The notes under the pieces were generated by a model. It was given only the letters and a program-made list of their open reading frames with translations, was not told where the DNA came from and searched no databases. Shown one piece after another: positions 1-5,676 of a stretch of 8,439 nucleotides of DNA. Origin of the DNA: REDI01 sp038123735 (lineage in GTDB: Bacteria; Myxococcota_A; UBA796; GCA-2862545); assembly GCA_038123735.1 (NCBI GenBank), contig JAYPAP010000143.1, positions 1 to 8,439 on the forward strand. The letters run 5' to 3'. Every line of letters begins with the position of its first letter. Position 1 is the stretch's first letter. A program made the position numbers and the translations under genes.

Positions 1-306
1 GCGGGCGGTCGAACCCACCCCGCGAGTCACCTGGACGGCTTGAACCGGGACGGCTCGAGCCTGGACGGGAGTTTGGACCACTCACATCTGTATTCCCACC
101 ACGCGGGCGGTCGAACCCACCCCGCGAGTCACCTGGACGGCTTGAACCGGGACGGCTTGAGCCGGGACGGGAGTTTGGACCACTCACATCTGTGTTCCCA
201 CCACGCGGGCGGTCGAACCCGCCTCGGGAGTCGCCTGGACGGCTTGAACCGGGACGGCTTGAGCCGGGACGGGAGTTTGGACCACTCACATCTGTGTTCC
301 CTGGGT
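1..306. repeat. 102-bp tandem repeat, three copies
   Basis: Units are 1-102, 103-204 and 205-306, with the last few bases of the third copy diverged. Copies 1 and 2 differ at 3 bases (56/158, 62/164, 92/194). Copies 2 and 3 differ at 4 bases in the body (119/221, 122/224, 125/227, 131/233). Every one of these positions is the wobble base of the minus-strand frame, and all seven changes are synonymous there. The unit is exactly 34 codons and probably continues past the left edge. The differences are also synonymous in the plus frame starting at position 3, because the two frames share the wobble position, but not in the plus frame starting at position 1. Confidence 0.95.
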
Positions 307-787
307 GCGGACGGTCATTCGGCGTACGAGAACCGGTCCGCGGCGGACCGCCTGCGTTGGGGTCAAATCGCCCGCCGCCGCCGTTATTCGTAGAGGGCCC
401 TCCCGACCATGACCCGCTGCCATTTCCCGCACCCTTACTGGTTGGGACAGCACGACTGCCCGAAGTTGAACGAGATGGCCCCGTAGATGTCGAACGGGGA
501 ACGGTCGTAGTGCGGGGTGCTGAGCTGCGGGGTGCTGAGCTGCGGGGTGCCGTGCTGCGGGGTGCCGTGCCACGCGACGACGACCCGGATGAGCGACTAG
601 ACGATGAGCGAGAACTGCGACTACTTGCAGAAGACCGTGAGCTGCGCGCACTCGAGGAGCGCGCACCGGGGCGATTCTCAGCCTGCTCGACCGATGGTTC
701 GAGTTCGCCGCCATGCAACGATGGTGCAGCCATCGCAGACAATGGTCCTAAAGCGAGCATTAAAACAAGTGGACGAGCAAACGCCAT
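1..787 (-). CDS. Secreted Ser/Arg/Pro/Gly-rich repeat protein, 3' end beyond window
   Basis: A minus-strand frame is open from an ATG at 787 to the window edge (262 residues seen), so its C-terminus is missing. The ATG has a GGAG seven bases upstream. The N-terminus is a good Sec signal peptide: a short Arg-containing start, a hydrophobic stretch at residues 7-16, and a likely cleavage after A18-M-A20. The mature part is low complexity: an acidic patch (24-36), a Ser/Arg-rich tract (43-72), four (S/T)APR(S/T) pentamers (about 74-93), a Ser/Thr/Gly/Asn-rich linker (94-161), then three copies of a 34-residue repeat rich in SRPG and ending GGFDRPR (163-262). No catalytic motif or known family is recognised. 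It is probably an exported, disordered, very basic envelope or extracellular protein; its function is unknown. A plus-strand frame (3-914) is also open here but lacks a ribosome site and reads through the antisense of the signal peptide. Strand choice is therefore well supported but not proven. Confidence 0.8.
   Translation of the reverse strand, partial: MAFARPLVLMLALGPLSAMAAPSLHGGELEPSVEQAENRPGARSSSARSSRSSASSRSSRSSSSRSSGSSSRGTAPRSTAPRSSAPRSSAPRTTTVPRSTSTGPSRSTSGSRAVPTSKGAGNGSGSWSGGPSTNNGGGGRFDPNAGGPPRTGSRTPNDRPHPGNTDVSGPNSRPGSSRPGSSRPGDSRGGFDRPRGGNTDVSGPNSRPGSSRPGSSRPGDSRGGFDRPRGGNTDVSGPNSRPGSSRPGSSRPGDSRGGFDRP
513..572. repeat. 15-bp tandem repeat, four copies
   Basis: Four 15-bp units (513-527, 528-542, 543-557, 558-572) begin with CGGGGTGC. 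The first two are identical and the last two differ mainly in the second half. On the minus strand they encode consecutive (S/T)APR(S/T) pentamers at about residues 74-93 of the secreted repeat protein. Read on the plus strand they would resemble pentapeptide repeats (A-E-L-R-G), but four units in a frame without a start signal are weak support for that. Confidence 0.85.
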
Positions 788-903
788 GGTAGTTCTCCAT
801 CTGGATTGGCCCTCAGACGGCTATCTGCTCAATCTATTCAACCCAGGTCACGATCTTTTTTGCGCCACGCGGTCAGCACTCAAAATGATCACTTCCAGAG
901 CTT

Positions 904-933
904 ATTTTACCTAGAACTTCTCGCTCGTGTCAC
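904..933 (-). promoter_or_regulatory. Possible sigma-70-like promoter for the secreted repeat protein
   Basis: On the minus strand GTGACA (933-928, one mismatch to TTGACA) is followed after 18 bases by TAAAAT (909-904, one mismatch to TATAAT). The site overlaps the last codons and the stop of the membrane-protein gene and would give a leader of roughly 110 bases before the ATG at 787. The rest of the 788-906 spacer shows no terminator or other clear signal. This is a consensus match only. Confidence 0.25.
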
Positions 934-1320
934 CGCTTCGCCCACGCCCCATGTCCCAAGCATGATGAGCCCCAGCTCTCCCCACATCCACACCGGACCC
1001 GGCAGCTGGACCAACATCATGACCGACCCCACCAAGGTGAGCAGACCGATGATCCCCGCCAACATTCTTGGCTGCGAAGCTCCAATGACCGCCGCTACCA
1101 GCCCCCCAAAAACCGCCTGCCCCACATGCGCAGCCATCACCAGCAAGAACGCGACACTGGGCAACGTGCCCACGTAAGCCGCAAACCCCGCCGCATCGTC
1201 CATCGTGACCCCAACGGGCATCGGAAAGAGCCAGGTATTCAGCGTTACCAGACCCATATTCACGGCCATGCCCACAATGAGGCCCACGAGCACCCCAGCG
1301 ACATTCCTCACAATGACCAT
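907..1320 (-). CDS. Small four-helix integral membrane protein, unknown function
   Basis: The 137-residue product is almost entirely hydrophobic. Predicted membrane segments lie at about residues 6-31, 50-77, 83-105 and 109-129, separated by short loops. The first loop carries the only hydrophilic stretch (MDDAA, about 40-44). The start at 1320 was chosen because AGGAGG lies five bases upstream; in-frame ATGs at 1341 and 1365 would add residues without a better ribosome site. Small Gly-rich four-helix proteins of this layout, with a loop of the form P-x-G-x-x-x-x-D-x-x-x-x-x-x-Y, occur as unnamed hypothetical proteins in several phyla; I cannot name a family. It lies 119 bp upstream of the secreted repeat-protein gene on the same strand and is divergent from pilD, with 94 bp between the chosen starts. 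Co-expression with the repeat protein is possible but the spacer argues for separate control. Confidence 0.8.
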   Translation of the reverse strand: MVIVRNVAGVLVGLIVGMAVNMGLVTLNTWLFPMPVGVTMDDAAGFAAYVGTLPSVAFLLVMAAHVGQAVFGGLVAAVIGASQPRMLAGIIGLLTLVGSVMMLVQLPGPVWMWGELGLIMLGTWGVGEAVTRARSSR

Positions 1321-1414
1321 GCGCGCCTCCTCGCGCAGCATGCGCTCCCCAACTGAGCCTGTCAATCCGCGTTGTGGGCCCCGCGCGGTGCGTTGTCTCG
1401 CGTTACGACGCCAC

Positions 1415-2278
1415 GTGGAAACAGTTCTCTACAGCATCTATGCCAGCTTCGCGGTACTCACCGGAACCGTGATGGGCTCATTCGCAAACGTGCTGGTCGC
1501 CAGGCTACCGCGAGACGCGTCGCTCGTTGTCCCGTCTCACTGTCCCCGATGTGGTGCGACGGTGCGATGGCGAGACCTTATTCCTGTAGTTTCATGGCTG
1601 ATCCTCCGCGGCAAGTGCCGAGATTGCGCCGCCCCGATCGCCCCCACGTACCCTCTGGTCGAGGTCGTCGGCGGGCTTCTAGGCTACCTGCTATTTAAGC
1701 GCTTTTTTATTGACTTTTCCGCGCTCACCATACCCAATGCGGTGGCATTTCTACTTTTCGGCGCTGCGACGGTGGCCTTGATAACCGCACTTTTGGTCGA
1801 TATCCGGCACCAGATCATCCCCGACCAAACATCCATCTGGATGGTACCCATCGGCCTTCTCGGGATGTACGCCATCGATCAGTTGGGCGTTGAAGCCTTT
1901 CCCATCGTGCCCTGGCAATGGTCAGTACTCGGAGCGCTCCTCGGGGGCGGCTTCCTCGCGGTGGTGGCGTTCGGCTTTCGGATCACGACCGGCAAGGTCG
2001 GTATGGGGATGGGCGACGCCAAACTCATGGCAATGATCGGGGCATTTACCGGAGCTCTTCCGGGGGTCTGGGTGATCCTCATCCTGTCCTGCATCTTGGG
2101 CATCATCCTCCATCTCATGCTTCTCATCGCCCGACAGAAGAGGGGATACGCCCCGTTTGCGCCCTCACTCGTCCTCTCTACCCTCACCTACATCCTCTAC
2201 GGCGACGTTCTGACTCCGCTCTTCCTTCCCAACATCTGGGACATGCGGAGCACTTTGGATGGCGTGATCGGACTTTGA
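1415..2278 (+). CDS. pilD: Type IV prepilin peptidase / N-methyltransferase (PilD, family A24)
   Basis: An inner-membrane aspartic protease that cleaves the leader of type IV pilins and type II secretion pseudopilins and N-methylates the new N-terminus. Numbered from the GTG at 1415: a first helix ending in GTVMGSFANV (17-26); a cytoplasmic domain with the zinc tetracysteine C43-x2-C46 ... C68-x2-C71; the first catalytic Asp in VDIRHQIIPD (D129, with IPD to D137); the second in GMGDAK (D201); and a final APFAPS motif. The 287-residue length is normal for the bifunctional form. The start is uncertain: no candidate has a good ribosome site. GTG 1415 places the first helix as in the family; GTG 1388 and ATG 1340 are alternatives. 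No pilus genes are adjacent, so it probably serves pilins or pseudopilins encoded elsewhere. Its last 114 bases overlap the tail of bpt on the other strand. Confidence 0.93.
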   Translation: METVLYSIYASFAVLTGTVMGSFANVLVARLPRDASLVVPSHCPRCGATVRWRDLIPVVSWLILRGKCRDCAAPIAPTYPLVEVVGGLLGYLLFKRFFIDFSALTIPNAVAFLLFGAATVALITALLVDIRHQIIPDQTSIWMVPIGLLGMYAIDQLGVEAFPIVPWQWSVLGALLGGGFLAVVAFGFRITTGKVGMGMGDAKLMAMIGAFTGALPGVWVILILSCILGIILHLMLLIARQKRGYAPFAPSLVLSTLTYILYGDVLTPLFLPNIWDMRSTLDGVIGL

Positions 2279-3028
2279 CGGGCCATCTATCAAGCGCCAG
2301 TCTCCATCCACCAATCGCTCATGAGGATAGAAATTCGCTTTATAGGCTAAGCTTGGGCAATCCCGCACCCAGAGTCCCAAATAATGATACCGGCGGCCGC
2401 TGCGCGCACAGAATCTCGCCTCTTGAAAGACGCTGAATGTACCTGGTGAAAGAGCGGCGATCTCGGGAGACGGATCGAAGTAAAAGTAGACCGAACTCGT
2501 GGAGTCACGCCCCACATCCAGGATGCCTACGGCCACTAGCTTACCGTCGATATGGTAGGTCATTTCGACGGTTTGCATGCAAGAATGAATGAGCCAGCCC
2601 ACGTAGCCACGAGCCTCCATGGGCTCATCTTCCTCTGACCCAAGACCGCGTTCCACCTTGTGTCGGTTGTATAGCTCAAGCTTCTCTTCACTCCAAGTAG
2701 CCCGACCAACCCTGATTTCTAGGCGGTCACCCAGTGCCTGCCATCGCTTGAGGACGCGTCGCTGGGACTTGGTTGCCTTGAGATCTCCGGCCACAATCCG
2801 TAATCCAACGCATGCGCGACACGTGGGACAATCCGTCCGATATAGCGAGAACCCGACGCGACGCTCGGCATTGGCCAGTCGGGCATCCGTCTCCTCCGGT
2901 GAAAGGCGGGTGCGCTGCCGATAAAGTGGCATTCGCGCCACCTGACCCTCTAGGTAGGGGCACGCTTGCAAACCATCGTAGACAAGTTGCTCTGAGGACA
3001 CGGTGGACCTTCTCCGATTCGCCCTCAT
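2165..3028 (-). CDS. bpt: Bacterial aminoacyl-tRNA--protein transferase (Bpt, Ate1-like)
   Basis: Transfers an aminoacyl group (leucyl in characterised bacterial Bpt, arginyl in Ate1) from tRNA to proteins with N-terminal Asp or Glu, marking them for the ClpS/Clp N-degron route in the cytosol. Numbered from ATG 3028: ACPYLEGQVARMPLY (22-36) with C23, CPTCRACVGLRI (67-78) with C67, C70 and C73, the GNAT-like core YFYFDPS (181-187), GTFS (196-199), QEARF (202-206), YHYLGLWVRDC (214-224) and YKANFYPHE (229-237). Together these are diagnostic. ATG 3028 has GGAG seven bases upstream; GTG 3001, with AGAAGG six bases upstream, is an equally good start and gives the more usual short N-terminus. The core ends near W244. 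The last ~40 acidic residues, which the family normally lacks, are largely antisense to the pilD tail. The gene is divergent from the DUF482 gene. Confidence 0.92.
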   Translation of the reverse strand: MRANRRRSTVSSEQLVYDGLQACPYLEGQVARMPLYRQRTRLSPEETDARLANAERRVGFSLYRTDCPTCRACVGLRIVAGDLKATKSQRRVLKRWQALGDRLEIRVGRATWSEEKLELYNRHKVERGLGSEEDEPMEARGYVGWLIHSCMQTVEMTYHIDGKLVAVGILDVGRDSTSSVYFYFDPSPEIAALSPGTFSVFQEARFCARSGRRYHYLGLWVRDCPSLAYKANFYPHERLVDGDWRLIDGPSKSDHAIQSAPHVPDVGKEERSQNVAVEDVGEGREDE

Positions 3029-3047
3029 TCTAGCACTCCGCCGCATG

Positions 3048-3129
3048 GGGCGGCCGGTATGTCCCTCTTCGGCCCCGGAGTGGAGACGCTCGGCCCCCTG
3101 ACAATCGATCGATGGACTACCGGCCGCCC
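3048..3129. repeat. 12-bp perfect inverted repeat upstream of bpt
   Basis: GGGCGGCCGGTA (3048-3059) and its exact reverse complement TACCGGCCGCCC (3118-3129) are separated by 58 bases, in the spacer between the divergent bpt and DUF482 genes. The intervening part has two TCGGCCCC copies and the palindrome ATCGATCGAT (3104-3113). The right-hand end lies about 20 bp before the bpt ATG, so in a bpt transcript the stem would form just upstream of the ribosome site. It could act in the leader RNA or as a paired protein-binding site; neither is shown. Confidence 0.6.
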
Positions 3130-3138
3130 GAAAGCGGT

Positions 3139-3163
3139 GTACACAGGTAGAACGCCTGTGCAC
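3139..3163. promoter_or_regulatory. Hairpin/operator-like inverted repeat
   Basis: CACAGG (3142-3147) and CCTGTG (3155-3160) flank a 7-base loop. After one mismatch the match extends by GT (3139-3140) and AC (3162-3163). The site is in the middle of the divergent bpt/DUF482 spacer. Nearby a GTCTCA direct repeat (3196-3201 and 3206-3211) is spaced by ten bases, one helical turn. These are plausible regulator sites for one or both genes, but I find no convincing -35/-10 pair to anchor them. Confidence 0.35.
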
Positions 3164-3263
3164 CTCCAGTGTTGTCACCAACCGCGTCGCTAAATGTCTC
3201 AGAACGTCTCAAGTCCACACGTAGACTATCGGGGCTGCTGATGAAAACGGGGTACGAAGGCAT

Positions 3264-4400
3264 ATGCAGTACTCGGCTACCATCCATGAATCCTGGTCCA
3301 CCGTAGACGTTGACACGTGGGACGCCCTGGTTCCCGACCGCAACCCGTTCATGAGCTCTGCCTGGCTCGGTGCTCTGGAGCGCGCTGGTTGCACTGATGA
3401 AAGGACACAATGGCTCCCGCGACCCGTGTTGGTCTCCGATGGAACCGCCAACCGACTGGCCCTACCGGCGTACCTTGTCAGCCATGACGACGGTCAGTTC
3501 ATTTACCAAGGCCACTGGGAGGATGCAGCGCAAAAGGCGAACCTATCCATTCACCCCAAGATCTTTGTCGGCTCTCCCTTTACGCCCGTTCTAGGACCGC
3601 GGATATTGACCTCGGCAAGCGACCCCTCCGATAGCCTCGCGGCGGCCTTCCACGCACTCCATCGACATGCCCCAGCCGCGCAGGCTTGGCTTGTGAGCTT
3701 CCCCGAACCATCTGAGCTCCCCGCATGGCAGAGCCAGGGGCTGTTCCAACGCATGCAATACCAATACTGCTGGCAGAACCAAGACTACGCTAGCTTCGGC
3801 GATTTTCTCAGTGACTTCCGCTCCAAACGTCGCAAAGAGATCCTCAGAGAGCGGCGTACGTTGGATGGCATCACGGTAGAGGTCATCGAGCACCCCACCA
3901 AAGAGCTCTTCTCGTTAATCGCGGATGCCTATTTCGCGACGATCGAGCGCCATGATTCTACGCAGGCCTTTCTGAATCGGCCATTTTTTGAAGAGATTGG
4001 TGCCTCCCTCCGGCGACAGTGGGTTGCCGTGGTCGCTTCCCGTGGCGGTCGAGTCATCGCTGGCGCTCTGTGTCTGAGGCATGAAAACACCCTTTATGGG
4101 CGATTTTGGGGTCAGCTAGAGCCCGTCGAAAATCTCCATTTTGAGGTCTGCTATCACCGAGCGATCGAATATTGCATCGCCCAGGGCATCCGGCGCTATG
4201 AGCCTGGACACGGCGGAGAACACAAGTACCTCCGTGGCTTTGACCCCGTACCTACCTATTCCGCCCATGCCTTTGCTCATCCCGGCGTGCACCGAGCTTT
4301 TAGCAACGCGGCGAAGCGTGAGACCGATTGGTTCCTCAATAGGATCGAGGAACTTCGAAGAGGCTCACCCCTCAAATCTACTCGCGCAGGTGCGAACTAG
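3264..4400 (+). CDS. FemAB-like acyltransferase-superfamily protein (DUF482, 'peptidoglycan biosynthesis' family)
   Basis: The 378-residue soluble protein matches the DUF482 family (Pfam FemAB_like), a double-GNAT-fold group related to Fem aminoacyl transferases. Its substrate is unknown, and the 'peptidoglycan biosynthesis' label is by similarity only. Visible family landmarks in order: NPFMSSAWLGALER (27-40), LPAYLVSHDDGQFIYQGHW (67-85), HPKIFVGSPFTPVLGPR (97-113), a Trp/Tyr/Gln-rich strand with NQDYASFGDFLS (172-183), SKRRKEILRERR (187-198), GALCLRHENTLYGRFWG (267-283), LHFEVCYHRAIEYCI (291-305) and EPGHGGEHKYLRGFDP (313-328). The length is close to the family norm. ATG 3264 is preceded by GAAGG at short spacing. 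It lies divergent to bpt, another GNAT-fold transferase, and its TAG stop overlaps the stop of the lipoprotein gene on the other strand within CTAG. Confidence 0.9.
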   Translation: MQYSATIHESWSTVDVDTWDALVPDRNPFMSSAWLGALERAGCTDERTQWLPRPVLVSDGTANRLALPAYLVSHDDGQFIYQGHWEDAAQKANLSIHPKIFVGSPFTPVLGPRILTSASDPSDSLAAAFHALHRHAPAAQAWLVSFPEPSELPAWQSQGLFQRMQYQYCWQNQDYASFGDFLSDFRSKRRKEILRERRTLDGITVEVIEHPTKELFSLIADAYFATIERHDSTQAFLNRPFFEEIGASLRRQWVAVVASRGGRVIAGALCLRHENTLYGRFWGQLEPVENLHFEVCYHRAIEYCIAQGIRRYEPGHGGEHKYLRGFDPVPTYSAHAFAHPGVHRAFSNAAKRETDWFLNRIEELRRGSPLKSTRAGAN

Positions 4401-5146
4401 CGGCACACGCCCTGGATCTCCACCCGAACATCGCCAGTCTTCTTGCCAGAATCGCCGCCATCCAGCTTGCCATTCGCTTTTCGATAGGCCTCTGTCACAT
4501 TCAGACGCATGAGGAACGCCCCGTCGCCGTCAGGAGCTGGTTGATTCCAGGCGAATACCTCGCCCTCTCCCTTGCCAAATAAGGTCTGAGGGTTGCTTCC
4601 CGTCTCTTTGGCGCTCGTCCCCCATGACGCGGTCGTGCCCTCGTCTTGGCTGTACTCGACCTGACTGTTAGCGACCGCCTCGCCGATGGGAAATTTGTAC
4701 GACTCGAATCGTTTGTCTTCCACATTGACGAGCAAGTATTTTTTGTTCTTGTCATCGCCTAGAAGCAAGCGGAACGGCTCGTCATTATCAAGGTTGCACT
4801 TAAGATCGCTGAGCAATTCCGTCTCATCGATGTAGTACTGGACAAAGTCGCCGCCCATCTCTCCGCAAACCCGAGCACACAGGGTCGTACTTCCTTCGCA
4901 CTTGAAGCGCCCTTGCTCATCACATGGGTTGGGCTCACCGGTGTCGCCAGTATCTCCGGTATCACCGGTGTCTCCGGTATCACCCGTATCCCCGGTGTCG
5001 CCAGTGTCTCCGGTGTCTCCCGTATCGGAGGTGTCGCTCGTGTCGACGACATCCGTTTCATCGCATGTACCATCGGTTTCGCAATCATCGGTACACGCAG
5101 AAAAACTACCGCCAACGAGTAGCGCCGCCAATACGAGTCGAGTCAT
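4397..5146 (-). CDS. Putative lipoprotein with Asp-Thr-Gly repeat linker
   Basis: A 249-residue exported protein. A short signal sequence (residues 1-17) ends in a lipobox-like F-S-A-C, so C18 would be lipidated; Phe at -3 is not the classic Leu/Val. An acidic Cys-containing stretch (19-34) is followed by two DTS and ten DTG triplets (35-70), which must form an extended, acidic tether. From about residue 71 comes an unrecognised domain of some 175 residues with cysteines in the patterns NPC, FKC, LCARVC and a final VCR, suggesting disulfides outside the cytosol. DTG-repeat tethers are familiar in surface proteins of Myxococcota-like bacteria. ATG 5146 has GGAGG four bases upstream. It follows the thioesterase by 101 bp on the same strand. 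Function is unknown; a surface-anchored structural or binding role is a guess. Confidence 0.85.
   Translation of the reverse strand: MTRLVLAALLVGGSFSACTDDCETDGTCDETDVVDTSDTSDTGDTGDTGDTGDTGDTGDTGDTGDTGDTGEPNPCDEQGRFKCEGSTTLCARVCGEMGGDFVQYYIDETELLSDLKCNLDNDEPFRLLLGDDKNKKYLLVNVEDKRFESYKFPIGEAVANSQVEYSQDEGTTASWGTSAKETGSNPQTLFGKGEGEVFAWNQPAPDGDGAFLMRLNVTEAYRKANGKLDGGDSGKKTGDVRVEIQGVCR
4937..5044 (-). repeat. 9-bp repeat array encoding (DTS)2(DTG)10
   Basis: Twelve 9-bp units encode two Asp-Thr-Ser and ten Asp-Thr-Gly triplets of the lipoprotein. The units are not identical in DNA: Asp uses GAT and GAC, Thr uses ACC, ACT and ACG, and Gly uses all four GGN codons. The array therefore looks kept by selection on the protein rather than freshly amplified. 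It is not a CRISPR or an intergenic repeat. Confidence 0.95.
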
Positions 5147-5197
5147 CGGTCCTCCATACAGTCGCGAACGACCTCGGTTCCCAACTCTACCTCAACC

Positions 5198-5226
5198 CGC
5201 CGCGGTCGGCGTGCTTCGGCTGAAGC
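5198..5226. terminator. Two adjacent small stem-loops between thioesterase and lipoprotein genes
   Basis: CGCCG-CGGT-CGGCG (5198-5211) and GCTTC-GGCT-GAAGC (5213-5226) stand back to back in the 101-bp spacer after the thioesterase stop. Each has a perfect 5-bp stem and a 4-base loop. There is no T-run on either strand, so a classical intrinsic terminator is not supported. They may weaken read-through or structure the lipoprotein leader. Confidence 0.3.
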
Positions 5227-5247
5227 TTGACAAGGGCTCGACGCCCC

Positions 5248-5676
5248 TCAGCGATTCAAGGACGGTTTCTCGGCTACCCACGGTGATACCCGACTGCGGA
5301 ACGGCGCCCCCCAGGATGCCGGCGCCCAGTCCTCGTCGATGTGGACGATCACACGTGAACCTCGTGCGTAGTCAACGTCCTCGTCGATCGGCATGGCGCG
5401 AAACCCAAAGCGGAGCGACGTCTGTCCGATATGGTCGATCCAGACCCGGATCCTGATTTTTCCAGTGCCTCGAAATGGACGGAGGTACTCGATGCTGTTG
5501 GCGCGGACCAAGTGTTTGGCATCCGCGCGCTCTTGCAGGCCTCCAAACCCCATGTCTTCCCAGAGAGAACCTAACGTTCGCTCAAAGAGCACGAGGTAGC
5601 GCGCGTTGTGGAGAATAGCGTAGGGATCAAGGTCGTCGAAATATACGCCCATCACCCGCTCATGAAAGCGGCCCAT
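5248..5676 (-). CDS. 4-hydroxybenzoyl-CoA-type (4HBT, hot-dog fold) thioesterase
   Basis: A 142-residue single hot-dog domain of the 4HBT/YbgC type, which hydrolyses acyl-CoA (or acyl-ACP) thioesters in the cytosol. The N-terminal signature is present: VYFDDLDPYAILHNARYLV (11-29), where D17 aligns with the catalytic Asp of the D-x-x-G-x-x-x-H-N motif, although the usual Gly is Ala (A20). It is followed by LFERTLGSLWEDMG (30-43), the central helix, and strands around NSIEYLRPFRGTGKIRIRVW (60-79). ATG 5676 was chosen because GGAGG lies six bases upstream and it gives a normal-length domain; the frame stays open further upstream but that part is antisense to nothing conserved and overlaps the glycosylase. 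The start overlaps the end of the DNA glycosylase gene by 17 bp, so the two are probably translated from one mRNA. The acyl substrate cannot be read from sequence. Confidence 0.88.
   Translation of the reverse strand: MGRFHERVMGVYFDDLDPYAILHNARYLVLFERTLGSLWEDMGFGGLQERADAKHLVRANSIEYLRPFRGTGKIRIRVWIDHIGQTSLRFGFRAMPIDEDVDYARGSRVIVHIDEDWAPASWGAPFRSRVSPWVAEKPSLNR

Noticed and set aside
40..393. Plus-strand frame with His/Asp-rich repeats
   Set aside because: All differences between the repeat copies fall on the second codon base in this frame and would change the protein, unlike the silent pattern in the minus frame.
3..914. Plus-strand open frame covering the 102-bp repeats, with A-E-L-R-G pentapeptide-like units
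   Set aside because: It has no ribosome site, its 3' part reads through the antisense of a good signal peptide and start signal, and four pentapeptide-like units are explained by the minus-strand APRS repeats. It shares its wobble position with the preferred minus frame, so its openness is expected.
1205..1414. N-terminal extension of the prepilin peptidase frame
   Set aside because: This part is antisense to the membrane-protein start and has no similarity to the family; PilD proteins begin just before the first helix, as with GTG 1415.
3029..3181. Longer Bpt N-terminus starting at 3181
   Set aside because: The extra residues are not conserved in the family, run through the inverted-repeat spacer, and the starts at 3028 or 3001 have good ribosome sites.
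4937..5044. Short repeats considered as a CRISPR array
   Set aside because: Units are 9 bp, in frame, contiguous and protein coding, with no spacers.
4902..5456. Plus-strand frame with a VSP repeat
   Set aside because: It is the antisense of the DTG repeat of the lipoprotein and of the thioesterase end; it has no supporting start signal.
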